Assembly (NCBI RefSeq): GCF_900110955.1
Contig: NZ_FOFR01000029.1
Span: 35,412 to 99,411 of the forward strand
Direction of reading: 5' to 3'
Origin: Lentzea xinjiangensis
GTDB lineage: Bacteria > Actinomycetota > Actinomycetes > Mycobacteriales > Pseudonocardiaceae
DNA: 64,000 bases
Each line of letters starts with the position of its first letter. Position 1 is the stretch's first letter. The notes under the pieces are model-generated. The model searched no databases and was not told the origin of the DNA. It saw only the letters and a program-made list of their open reading frames with translations. The position numbers were made by a program, and so were the translations under genes. Shown here piece after piece: positions 9,701 through 18,180 of the stretch.

Positions 9701-12700
9701 ACCAGGGTCTGCGGCGGGCCGTCCTGGCCGAGCAGCGTGTGCGCGACCTGGTGCGCTCGGTCGGCCAGCTCGCGGTAGGTCGTCCGGGTCCGGCCGTCGA
9801 CCACCGCCACCTGGTGCGGCTGCCGCTCGGCCGTCGCGAACACGGCGTCGTGCAGGGTGCGGGCCGGAGCGACCTCGGACTCGACGGTGACGGCCGCCCG
9901 CACCGCTGCCTGCGAGACCGGGAGCGTGGCCACCGGCGGTTCCGCCCAGCCGGACCCGTCCGCGACCAGGTCGCCGAGCAGCCGCTGGTACGCCTCGAAC
10001 ATGCCGTCGACCACGCCAGGGCTGAACAGCTCGTCCACCGCGTCCCAGTTGAAGACCAGCGCGCCGTCCTGCTCGCCGACCTGGTGGTCCAGGTGCACCT
10101 GCGGCGTCTGCGTGACGCCGAAGCCGACCCGGCCGAAGGGGGAATCCGCGGTGTCGTCGCCTGCCGCGTCGGCCACCGGCAGGTTCGAGGTGAACACCAC
10201 CGGCGTCAGCAGGCGCGGCGGCAGGCCGCGTTGGCGGGTCCACTGCCGCATCACCTCGACGCCGCTCACCTGGGCGTGGTCCAGGTCGTCCCACAGCCGT
10301 CGTTGCAGCGCGTGCGCGTGGTCGACGAACGTCGCGACGGTGCGCCGGTCGACCTCGAGCACGGACAGCGAAGTGAAATCTCCGACGAGGCTGCCGACCT
10401 CGGGGTGCAGTGGTTCGCGCTGGAACACGGTGAGCATCAGGCTGAAGTGCTCCCGCCTGCTCCACCGGGCCACGACATCGACGAAGGCGTTCAGCAGGAG
10501 CGCGGACGCGGTCAGGCCGTGGTCGGCGGCCTTGGCCTTCAGCACCGACCAGTCGCCCTGTTCCAACCGGCCGGAACGACGGGCGAACCGGGGCTGGTCG
10601 ATGTCCTCCGGCGTCGTGGACATCGGCAGTTCCGGCCCGGGCGGCAGGTCGGCGAGCCGGTCCCGCCAGTACGCCTGGGCCTTCTCGTGGGCCGGCTCCC
10701 GGCGTCGGCGCTCTTCGGCCAGCACGTAGTCCCGGAACGTGAAGGTCAGCGGCGGATACGTGTCGCCGCGTCCCGCGTAGCGGTCCGCGAGCTCGGTCAT
10801 CACCAGGCCGAAGCTGTAGGCGTCGCAAATCAGGGCGTCGATGCTGATGTGCACCACCGCGTCGCGGCCGGGCAGCTGCGAGACCCGGACGTCGAACAGC
10901 GGCCACCGGTCGGCGGGCAGCACCTGGTGGGACAGCTCCTCGCGCCAGCGGAGCATCCGCTCCTGCCGCGTGGAGGCGTTGTCCTGCCGCAGGTCCTGGC
11001 GCGCGACCAGGTAGCGGGGAACCGACTCCAGCACTCGTTGGGTGCCGTCGTCGGACATCACGGCCCGCAGCATCGGATGCCGTGCGACCACCTCGTTGAG
11101 CGCGGTCTCGAACCGGTCGACGTCGAGTCCGGCCGCGTCCAGCTCCAGGTAGGCGTGGGTGGCGACCTTGCCGAGGTCGAGGTCGGCGTCACGGCCGACC
11201 AGGTAGGCACGCTGGATCTCGGTGAGGGGGAACGGCTCGTGCAGCGACGCCGGATCGGGCGCGACCCCCGCAGCCGAGCCGGGCGCCGCCGCGGCACCGC
11301 GCTCCAGGCGTGCGGCCAGACCGGCGGCCGTCGGAGCCGCGAGGAGGTCGCCCAGCGAGACCTCGACGCCCAGCCGCTCACGCAGCACGGCGGCCACGTG
11401 GGCGGCGAGCAGTGAATGGCCGCCCAGCAGGAAGAAGTCGTCGGAGACCTGCGGACGGGTGGTGACGGGCAGGACGTCCTCGAACACGTCGAGCACCACG
11501 GCCTCCAGCGGCGTGCCAGGACCGGCCGGGGCACGCCTCGCCGGCTCCCGATCAGGACGGGGCAGCCGCGGGCGGTCGACCTTGCCACTCGCGTTCAGCG
11601 GCAGTTCCGGCAGCAGGACGACCGCGGCGGGCACGGCGTACGACGGGAGCCGGCGCCGCAGGAAGGCGGTGAGGTCGCCGGGCAGCTCGGTGCCGTTCGT
11701 CGTGACCACGTACGCGACGAGCGACCGGTCGCCGACCGCGTCCACCTGGGCGGTGACGGCGGCCTCCCGGACCCCTGGGTGCCGACGCAGGGCGCCCTCC
11801 ACCTCACCGGGCTCGACCCGGTGGCCCCGGATCTGCACCTGCGAGTCCAGCCGGCCGAGGTGGTCCAGCGTGCCGTCCACCCGGCGGCGGACCTCGTCGC
11901 CGGTGCGGAACCAGCGCCGGCCGGCACCGCCGGCTCCGGGGACCGGCAGGAAGCGGGCCGCGGTCTCCGCCGGGCGGGCGTGGTAACCGAGAGCGAGTCC
12001 GGCTCCCCCGACGTACAACTCGCCCACGCCGAGCAGGGGTGCGGGCACACCGGACGGGGTCAGCACCTCGGTGCTCACCCCGTCGAGGGCGGTACCGATC
12101 GGGACGGTGGCCTGGTTCACGCCGGGCACCACCTCGAACGCGGTCGCGTCGGCAGCCACCTCCGCGCTGCCGTAGAGGTTGAGCAGCCGCCGCCCCGGCA
12201 GCCGGTGGTGGAACCGCTCCGCGAGCCCGGCGCTCAGGGACTCCCCGCTGCTGACCCAGGTGTGCAGGTGCGGCAGGTCGTTCTCCAGGTCCGGGCGGTC
12301 GTCGAGCAGGATCCGCAACAGCGCCGGGACGGCCACCAGCCGGGTCACCCGTCGTGAGGCGAGCACCTCGACCAGCCGTGCCGGGTCGGCGGTGTCCCTG
12401 GCGTCGACCACCACCAGCGGTACGCCGGACACCAGCGGGCCGAAGGTCTCCCACACCGCGTCGACGAAACCGGGCGACGTGCGGGCCGCCCAGACCTCGG
12501 CTTCGCCGGCCGGGTAGGCGCGCTGCGTCCACCGGATCCGGTTGACCAGGCCGCGGTGCGTGCCGAGCACGCCTTTCGGCATGCCGGTGGAGCCGGAGGT
12601 GTAGACCAGGTAGGCCACCGAGTCGCGGTGCACGGGCCGGGAGCGCCGGTGAGCAGGCCGTCCGGTGAGTTCCCCACTCACCACGTCCACCAGGATCCGG

Positions 12701-14550
12701 GGGGCGTTCGCCGAGGCACAGGTGTCGCCGAACTCGGTGCTGGTGAGCACGCACGTCGGCCGGGCGTCGTCGAGGATGCCGCTGATCCGCTCCGCGGGTT
12801 GCTCGGGGTCGACCGCCACGTAGGCGGCTCCGGCCTTGAGCACCGCGAGCACGGCGAGCACCGAATGCGCCGAACGAGGCAGACAGCAGGCAACGCGGTC
12901 GCCCGGCATTACGCCGTGCCCGGCGAGCAGGTCGGCGAGCTGGTTCGCGCGCCGGTCCAGTGCCCGGTAGGTGACCGTGTGCGAGCCGTCGTACAACGCG
13001 ACGGCGTCAGGGGTGCGGCGTACTTGCTGTTCGAACAGGGCGCACGCGCTCTCCGCCGCCGGGGAGTCAGTCGCGGGCTCGAGCCTCTGAGGCTCGGCCA
13101 GCAGTTCGGCGCCCGTGCGGTCCGCGGCCGCGACGGCACCCGCCAGCACGGTGCGCAGGTTCTCGGCGAACTGCCGGATCGTGGCCTCATCGAACAGGTC
13201 GACGTCGTACTGGCAGGAGATCCTCACCCCGGAGGTCTCCTCGGTGACCTCCAACAGCAGGTCGAACTGCGCGGCGCCGAGCTCGAGGTCGAGCTGCTCT
13301 GCCTCCAGGTCCGGCAGGTCGAGTGACGGCTGTGCCTGCTGGGCCACGCAGAGCACCCGGATCGGGCTCCCGGCCCCTCCGGCCTCGCGGTGCAGTTCCA
13401 GGAGCTTTTCGTAGGGCATTTCCTGGTGTGCCAGGCTGTCCCGCACGGCTTCCCGCACGCCCGCCCATGTCGCCAGGAAGCTCTCGCCGTCCGCGGCCGA
13501 CAGGCGCAGCAGCACGACGTTGACGAAGTAACCGACGAGGCGCTGGAACTCCGGCCGGGCGCGTCCGGACACCAGCGTCCCCACCGCCAGGTGGGTCTGC
13601 CCGGTCGTCGCGTGCAGCACAACGGTGAGTGCGGCCAGGACGAGCATGAACAGCGACCCGCCGTTGTCCTTCCGCAACCGCTCGAGGTCGGCGGTGAGAT
13701 CGGGTCCGAGCATCAGGCTGTGGTTCGCACCGGCACCTCGCTCGGTGGCCGGCCGGGGGCGGTCGGGTGGCAGCTCGGTCTGCGGCAGGTCGACGAGCCG
13801 GTCCTGCCAGAAGGCGGTCAGCTCTCGCGACTCCGGCCCCTCGGTCCTGCTCCGCTGCCACGCGGCGAAGTCGCGGTAACCGAGTTCGGGCGCCGGCAGT
13901 CGCACGGGCCGGCCGGCGACCAGGGCGCGATAGCCCTCCGACAGGTCCTGCGCCAGCACGCCGTTGGACCAGCCGTCGGTGATCACGTGGTGCATGGTCA
14001 GGAGCACCACGTGATCGACCGGACCGAGCCGGAACACCACGGTCCGCAGCAGCGGGGCGTTCCCGAGGTCGAAGGGACGGCTGATCTCGGCCGTCACGAG
14101 CCGTTCGAGGAGTTCGGTGTCCCCTACCGCGGCGAGGTCCACGATCCGGAACGGCACAGCGACCCGCTCGGTGACCGAACACGTCAAGGCGCCGTTACCG
14201 GTGTGGACCAGGCTGGTGCGCAACGACTCCTGGCGGCGCGTCACGGCGTCGACCGCGGCACGCAGCGCGACCGGGTTGAGCGCGCCGCGCAGCCGTACTG
14301 CGGTGGCGTAGTTGTACGCCGTCGGTGTCAGCCGGCTGAGCACCCACATCCGTTCCTGGCCGAAGGAGGGCCTCACCGGCCCCGCGGCTGCAGCGGTGCG
14401 ACCGGGTGAACCGTTCGCGGACAGCCCCGCGCTCAACGCTTCTTCGAACAGCGCCCGGCGATCCGGCGGCAGCGCGGCGATCCGCTGCCGCAGCTCGAGG
14501 TCCTCGGCCGGGTCTCCGGTGAACAGCTGGTCCTGGCTCAGATCAGTCAC
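6709..14550 (-). CDS. blmIV: NRPS C-A(beta-Ala)-PCP-Cy-A(Cys)-PCP-Cy, BlmIV-like
   Basis: Adds beta-alanine, then cysteine, and cyclises Cys residues to thiazolines (2613 residues). Order: C (HHVITDGWS, about residue 190), A1 (TSGSTG about 650), PCP1 (FFLLGGHSL about 1043), Cy1 (DALICDAYS about 1237), A2 (TSGSTG about 1717), PCP2 (FFALGGTSL about 2108), Cy2 (DLLIADAHS about 2313). Both heterocyclisation domains keep DxxxxDxxS in place of HHxxxDG. Read by eye, A1 gives V-D-W-V-V-S-L-A-D, the beta-alanine code, and A2 gives D-L-Y-N-M-S-L-I-W, the cysteine code. The GTG start at 14550 has GGAGG upstream and overlaps the asparagine synthetase stop by 8 bases; the end overlaps the A*-PCP-Ox gene by 4. 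Two Cy domains with only one live Cys domain match the bithiazole logic of bleomycin. Confidence 0.95.
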   Translation of the reverse strand: MTDLSQDQLFTGDPAEDLELRQRIAALPPDRRALFEEALSAGLSANGSPGRTAAAAGPVRPSFGQERMWVLSRLTPTAYNYATAVRLRGALNPVALRAAVDAVTRRQESLRTSLVHTGNGALTCSVTERVAVPFRIVDLAAVGDTELLERLVTAEISRPFDLGNAPLLRTVVFRLGPVDHVVLLTMHHVITDGWSNGVLAQDLSEGYRALVAGRPVRLPAPELGYRDFAAWQRSRTEGPESRELTAFWQDRLVDLPQTELPPDRPRPATERGAGANHSLMLGPDLTADLERLRKDNGGSLFMLVLAALTVVLHATTGQTHLAVGTLVSGRARPEFQRLVGYFVNVVLLRLSAADGESFLATWAGVREAVRDSLAHQEMPYEKLLELHREAGGAGSPIRVLCVAQQAQPSLDLPDLEAEQLDLELGAAQFDLLLEVTEETSGVRISCQYDVDLFDEATIRQFAENLRTVLAGAVAAADRTGAELLAEPQRLEPATDSPAAESACALFEQQVRRTPDAVALYDGSHTVTYRALDRRANQLADLLAGHGVMPGDRVACCLPRSAHSVLAVLAVLKAGAAYVAVDPEQPAERISGILDDARPTCVLTSTEFGDTCASANAPRILVDVVSGELTGRPAHRRSRPVHRDSVAYLVYTSGSTGMPKGVLGTHRGLVNRIRWTQRAYPAGEAEVWAARTSPGFVDAVWETFGPLVSGVPLVVVDARDTADPARLVEVLASRRVTRLVAVPALLRILLDDRPDLENDLPHLHTWVSSGESLSAGLAERFHHRLPGRRLLNLYGSAEVAADATAFEVVPGVNQATVPIGTALDGVSTEVLTPSGVPAPLLGVGELYVGGAGLALGYHARPAETAARFLPVPGAGGAGRRWFRTGDEVRRRVDGTLDHLGRLDSQVQIRGHRVEPGEVEGALRRHPGVREAAVTAQVDAVGDRSLVAYVVTTNGTELPGDLTAFLRRRLPSYAVPAAVVLLPELPLNASGKVDRPRLPRPDREPARRAPAGPGTPLEAVVLDVFEDVLPVTTRPQVSDDFFLLGGHSLLAAHVAAVLRERLGVEVSLGDLLAAPTAAGLAARLERGAAAAPGSAAGVAPDPASLHEPFPLTEIQRAYLVGRDADLDLGKVATHAYLELDAAGLDVDRFETALNEVVARHPMLRAVMSDDGTQRVLESVPRYLVARQDLRQDNASTRQERMLRWREELSHQVLPADRWPLFDVRVSQLPGRDAVVHISIDALICDAYSFGLVMTELADRYAGRGDTYPPLTFTFRDYVLAEERRRREPAHEKAQAYWRDRLADLPPGPELPMSTTPEDIDQPRFARRSGRLEQGDWSVLKAKAADHGLTASALLLNAFVDVVARWSRREHFSLMLTVFQREPLHPEVGSLVGDFTSLSVLEVDRRTVATFVDHAHALQRRLWDDLDHAQVSGVEVMRQWTRQRGLPPRLLTPVVFTSNLPVADAAGDDTADSPFGRVGFGVTQTPQVHLDHQVGEQDGALVFNWDAVDELFSPGVVDGMFEAYQRLLGDLVADGSGWAEPPVATLPVSQAAVRAAVTVESEVAPARTLHDAVFATAERQPHQVAVVDGRTRTTYRELADRAHQVAHTLLGQDGPPQTLVGIAIRKGWQQVVAALGVLDAGMAFLPLDADLPPSRLQHLMERGELRTVLTAGEAAEQLPRPAGVRVVNLDIPADLDPRTAPPGVSVDPGDLAYVIFTSGSTGTPKGVMIDHRGAANTIDAVNERFAIGQDDRVLAVSSLSFDLAIYDLFGLLAAGGTMVLPEHGKRRDPAHWADLVRRERITVWNSVPALVGVLADYAEPLAPDALASLRLVMLSGDWIPIALPDRVRALAGGATVLSLGGATEGSIWSVWYPIGAVERDWPSIPYGVAMPGQSIRVLDERLRPRPDWVAGEIFLGGQGVALGYWRDQEQTAYRFPTDPETGRRLYRTGDLARHLPDGNLEFLGREDGQVKVSGYRVELGEVEAAVQRLPGVQAAAVVAAGTPGQERRLVAFYVPEHGEAIELAVLRAQLGDLLPGYMVPALFRQLDRIPLTGNGKVDRSALQERVGGQDRPVPAPVDPARGTRLYEGLGAIWAELLSVPVVRPEDDFFALGGTSLQAIRLVAKVQEHLGVRIRLNELFQKPTLAALAEAVTDAQTEAQTGVQPAPGAPAALTPNSGERYEPFPLTDIQHAYWLGRRTGLGLGGVATHGYVEMDVEDLDLGRLEQALRTLVDRHDALRTIVRRDGNQQVLATVPAYRIDTADLRSESPETAAERLTEVRAEMSHQVRDAAAWPLFELRAHRLEGVITRLHLSIDLLIADAHSSRILTGELLALYHDPAAVLAEPGCTFRDYVIAVGELKESAQYRQDHDYWADRLAELPAAPGLPLLRRPEELGTPRFHRLQTEVAEDRWRAVRDWAASTGLTPSAVLCAAFSEVLARWSDSARFTLNVTTFNRLPLHPDVDALVGDFTTTTLLAVDGASGSTFPARAKRLQERLWQDLEHRLVSGVEVLRMMRRHPAWRDEVSMPVVFTSTLLSDDALPTADVSAWRVRTVYAVSQTPQVLLDFQAGEQVGELVCTWDFVAEAFPPGLVESMFNAFNTVLDDLVELAVRAGGDPE

Positions 14551-16453
14551 TGCTGCCTCCGACGGTCTGTCCGGCGTCGGCGGTCATGCCGAACTCGGTG
14601 GTGAGCAGGCTGGTTCCCGCCACCAGGTGCAGCAGGCGGTCGTTGCCTGCCGCCCGATCGGCCGACTGGTCGCCCACCTCGTCGAGCAACCTGCGCACCG
14701 CACCCGGTTCGTAGAAGGGGTTGTCCCGCATCGACGAGTCGCCGGTGAGGTCGCGCAGGAGTTCGAGCAGTCCGCTGCCGGCTGCCGCGGGCGGGGCGAA
14801 GAAGCCTCGTTTGCCGCCCGTGTAGACCTCTTCGGACAGCTCTTCGCGAACGGCCTCGCGGAGCACGTGCTTGGTGCACCCCTCGGGCGCGTACCAGGAC
14901 AGGGCCGCGGTTCGGGCGGTGGTGAACAGGTGGTGGTCGAGGTAGGGCAGCCGCACCTCGACCGCGTTGGCGGCGTCCAGCCGCTCGGCCGCCAGCAGGT
15001 AGTTGGCCAGCCGGCCCTTCGCGAACAGGTACGAGGACTGGTGCAGCGGCGGCCGGCCCTCGAGCTGTGAGCGGGACTGGTCCAGGAGCGGACCGCAGGC
15101 GTCCGTGCCGTCCAGCAGGTCGGCGAACTCACGGCGGAGCAGAGGGCGGGACGGGGCCACCACGGTGAGGTACCGCTGGGTGAGCCAGTTCGGCAGAAAA
15201 CCGAGCCGGTCCAGGGTGCTGCGCAGGTGCCGTGGTGCGCCGAAGCCGGACAGCTTGCGGTAGCCGGCCCTGGCCCGGTCCAGTGCGCCCGGGTCCCTGC
15301 TGAGCGCCAGATCCCGTTGGGACTGCGGGTATCCGGCGAAGAGCTCGTCTCCCCCTTCGCCCGCCAGGGCAACCTTGAACCCACCGGCGCGGATGGCGGC
15401 GCTGTGCAGGAACCGCGCCACGCCGTGCGAGTTCTCCTGCACCATCTCCCCCGCTCGCAGCGTGGCCACCAGGTGCGCGGCGACGTCTGCGGGCTCGATC
15501 CCGACCCGGTGCAGGGGCAGGCCGAGCCGGGCGGCGGTGCGCGCCGCGATCGGGCTCTCGTCCAGAGCGGTGTCCGGGAACCCGACGGTGAAACCGCTGA
15601 CCGGCGCGTGCCGGGCGGCGAGTGCGGTCATCCCGGACGAGTCGACGCCGCCGCTGAGATGGCACGCCAGCGGCACGTCGGCGACCGTGCGCACCCGCAC
15701 CGCCTCGTCGAGGGCGGAGCGCACCTCGGCCACGTGCTCGGCGAGCGCGTCCGGTGTCCGGTGCTCGGCCAGTTCCTCCGTGGTCGGGTAGTCCAGGTCC
15801 CAGTAGCGGTGAATCTTCACGCCGTCCCTGCCCGCCACCAGGTAGCAGCCCGGTGGCAGCTGGCGCACTCCCGCGAACAACGTCCGGTCCGGTGGCAGTG
15901 CCATCTGCAGGTGCGCGGCGTAGGCGGCCAGGTCCCACTTCGCCGGCACGCCGCAGGCCAGCAGCGCCTTGATCTCCGACGACAGGTACAGCCGTCCGTC
16001 CCGTTCGGCGTAGAAGAGCGGCTTGACGCCGAATCGGTCCCGCGCGGCGAACAGCTCGCCCCTGCGTTCGTCCCACAGCGCAAAGGCGAACTCACCGCGC
16101 AGCTCGCTCAGCGCCCGGTGCCCGTCCCTGCGGTAGAGCCGCAGGGCGATCTCCCCATCGCCGCCGGTGCGACAGGGGTGCCCCGTGCGCGCCAGGTCAC
16201 GCCGGATCCGCTGGTAGTCGTAGAACTCGCCGTTGACGACGATCGTGGTGTCGCCGGACTCGTCGCTGATGGGCTGGGCGCTGCCCGCCGGGTCGACCAC
16301 GGCGAGCCGGGTGTGACCGAGCACCGCCCGGCCGGAGGCGGACGTCCACACACCGGTGCCGTCCGGGCCGCGGGGACGCAGGACCTCCACAGCCGCGGTC
16401 ACGTCCGACGACGCGAGGCCACCACCGGCGAGGACAACGATGATTCCGCACAT
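14543..16453 (-). CDS. asnB: Glutamine-dependent asparagine synthetase (BLM Orf18-like)
   Basis: Transfers glutamine amide nitrogen to an ATP-activated carboxylate. The protein is 636 residues. The ATG at 16453 is preferred over the upstream GTG at 16462 because it makes Cys the second residue (MCGI), as the N-terminal-nucleophile amidotransferase requires; GAGGCGG lies 8 bases upstream. Motifs: LRPRGPDGTG, VNGEFYDY, RDRFGVKPLFY and, in the synthetase half, the PP-loop SGGVDSSG and GEGGDELFAGYP. Homologues in bleomycin clusters sit in exactly this position, between BlmF and BlmIV, and have been suggested to supply an amide or amine in the pyrimidoblamic acid part. A simpler role would be to feed free Asn to the two Asn-specific adenylation domains in this operon. 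Sequence cannot separate these. Confidence 0.93.
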   Translation of the reverse strand: MCGIIVVLAGGGLASSDVTAAVEVLRPRGPDGTGVWTSASGRAVLGHTRLAVVDPAGSAQPISDESGDTTIVVNGEFYDYQRIRRDLARTGHPCRTGGDGEIALRLYRRDGHRALSELRGEFAFALWDERRGELFAARDRFGVKPLFYAERDGRLYLSSEIKALLACGVPAKWDLAAYAAHLQMALPPDRTLFAGVRQLPPGCYLVAGRDGVKIHRYWDLDYPTTEELAEHRTPDALAEHVAEVRSALDEAVRVRTVADVPLACHLSGGVDSSGMTALAARHAPVSGFTVGFPDTALDESPIAARTAARLGLPLHRVGIEPADVAAHLVATLRAGEMVQENSHGVARFLHSAAIRAGGFKVALAGEGGDELFAGYPQSQRDLALSRDPGALDRARAGYRKLSGFGAPRHLRSTLDRLGFLPNWLTQRYLTVVAPSRPLLRREFADLLDGTDACGPLLDQSRSQLEGRPPLHQSSYLFAKGRLANYLLAAERLDAANAVEVRLPYLDHHLFTTARTAALSWYAPEGCTKHVLREAVREELSEEVYTGGKRGFFAPPAAAGSGLLELLRDLTGDSSMRDNPFYEPGAVRRLLDEVGDQSADRAAGNDRLLHLVAGTSLLTTEFGMTADAGQTVGGSSD

Positions 16454-16458
16454 GCCGG

Positions 16459-18180
16459 TCACCGCCTCGCCTGGACCGCGCGCCGCGGTCGCGGTCGGTC
16501 CGAAGTGGGCTCGTCGAAGCGCGGAACCCGGAAGCCCAGCACGAGGTTCGTGCCGTCACCCTCGTTCCAGCGCTCCCGCTCCAGCCCGTCGTCGAACACC
16601 AGGCAGCCGCCCTCCGGCCAGGAACGGGTGCGGTCGCCGACCCTGATCCCGCTGCCCGCCGTGACCACGGCGGCGAACTCGACCCGCAGGAACGCGTTGC
16701 TAGGACCGCACGCCGGTGCCGAGCGCGACGAAGCACGCAGGGACCACAGCTCGACCACCGCGCCGGGGAAGAGCAGGGCTTCGGGGATGTCGTCGAGAGC
16801 CGCCCTGGTGACGGGCACCTCCACGGCGGCGGCGGTCCACGCGCCGTCCCGGTAGAGCACCAGCGGCTCGGCTCCGTCGTCCAGACCCCTGGTCCCGAAC
16901 ACCGCGCTCAGTTCGGCGGCGATCACCCGGTGCCGGTCAACCAGATGAGCGGCGAACCACAGGTCCTCCACGTCGTGCTCGGCCACCACCGGCAGGTCCG
17001 GGTGGTACTCGGCCGGACGGTGCAGGGGCGAGGCCCACAAACCTTGGCGCACCGCCAGATCAGCACACTGAGCCGCGGCCTCGTGCTGTGCGGCGGCGTG
17101 CAGCTCGTCGATGAGCGCGCGGTAGTGCTCGCGGACCCGGTCGCCCGAGTCGTCGGTCAGCTCCACCCGCTCGCCCTGCCGTCCTCGCGCCACGCGGGCC
17201 GCGAGCTTGGCGACTTCGGCAACCCGCTCAGATTCGGTGCGCAGGAACAGCGCGTGGTCGGCGAAGGACTTCTCCCTCGTCATGCGGTGCCGCTGGTAGG
17301 TCTGGTCGAACGTGGCCTTGTAGTCCTGGTAGTGCCGGTGCTCCACGAAGATCCCGGACACCGCGAACAGCCGCTCCAGCCGCTCCGCAAGGTCGAAGAC
17401 CCACTGCTCGACCTCCCACTGCTGGAAGATCGTCGGCACGAAGTAGCCGAGGGTCTCGTACCAGGCCCTGCTCACGATCGGGAAGTCCCGGCCGCCACCG
17501 GGGTACTGCGCGGCGTCGAAGTACAGGCACAGCACGGAGTCGCCGTGCAGCGCCGTCAGCTCGGCCACCCGCCGGTCGAGGGCGACGTCCCAGCCGTGGT
17601 CCACGTAGAGCTGGTCGTCGTTGGCCATCATCAGGAAGTCGCCCTCGGCCTGCTCGGCGAGGTGGTTCCACGCGGCGGCCACGCCGATCGACGGCCCGAC
17701 GTGCAGGGCGCACCGGGCGAGCGCGCCGTAGCGCTGCCGGGCGTGGGCGAACAGCTCCCGGTACTCGGGCAGGGCCGGATCGTCGTCGTCGACGTAGCAC
17801 AGCACCTCGACCCGGCCGGGTGCCGCGGCGGTCCGGTGCACGCTGCGCAGGAACTCGGCCAGGCCGGCCACGCGGTTCCTGGTCGGGCACAACAGGGACA
17901 GCGACTGCGTGCCGGCGGGAACGGCCGCGGAGCGCCGGGCGAAGGTGAGCTTGGTCCACAGCCGCCGGGGCTCCAGCCGCAGGGCATAGGCCAGCTCCTG
18001 CCGCACCCGGATGCTGCCGTTCAGCACGCCGAGGACCCGGCTGTGGCCTTCTCCGTTGTCGCGCAGCGCGGCGGTGACCACGTCCTGCAGCTTCGCGTTG
18101 CGATACCGGGGGAAGTGGCCCAGCAGCAACCTGCCCAGGGCGAGCGCACCGTTCATCGTCTTGTCGCGCTTGGGTTTCAC
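16459..18180 (-). CDS. blmF: Bifunctional glycosyltransferase / Asp-Asn hydroxylase-like protein, BlmF-like
   Basis: The protein is 573 residues. The GTG at 18180 overlaps the epimerase TGA (GTGA); an internal ATG at 18156 lacks a ribosome site. The N-terminal half (about 80-400) is a GT-A glycosyltransferase: LSLLCPTRNR, CYVDDDDPALP and the metal-binding-like LMMANDDQLYVDHGW. The C-terminal part (about 470-560) aligns with the aspartyl/asparaginyl beta-hydroxylase cupin: CGPSNAFLRV, SGIRVGDRTRSW, CLVFDDG, WNEGDG. Family members bind iron with His in the LR-x-H and FEHE-x-WN motifs. Here these read LRVEF and LERERWN, so both metal-binding His appear to be replaced. The hydroxylase half may therefore be inactive or altered. 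Bleomycin BlmF has the same glycosyltransferase/hydroxylase layout. Its place between epimerase and asparagine synthetase is conserved. Confidence 0.87.
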   Translation of the reverse strand: MKPKRDKTMNGALALGRLLLGHFPRYRNAKLQDVVTAALRDNGEGHSRVLGVLNGSIRVRQELAYALRLEPRRLWTKLTFARRSAAVPAGTQSLSLLCPTRNRVAGLAEFLRSVHRTAAAPGRVEVLCYVDDDDPALPEYRELFAHARQRYGALARCALHVGPSIGVAAAWNHLAEQAEGDFLMMANDDQLYVDHGWDVALDRRVAELTALHGDSVLCLYFDAAQYPGGGRDFPIVSRAWYETLGYFVPTIFQQWEVEQWVFDLAERLERLFAVSGIFVEHRHYQDYKATFDQTYQRHRMTREKSFADHALFLRTESERVAEVAKLAARVARGRQGERVELTDDSGDRVREHYRALIDELHAAAQHEAAAQCADLAVRQGLWASPLHRPAEYHPDLPVVAEHDVEDLWFAAHLVDRHRVIAAELSAVFGTRGLDDGAEPLVLYRDGAWTAAAVEVPVTRAALDDIPEALLFPGAVVELWSLRASSRSAPACGPSNAFLRVEFAAVVTAGSGIRVGDRTRSWPEGGCLVFDDGLERERWNEGDGTNLVLGFRVPRFDEPTSDRPRPRRAVQARR

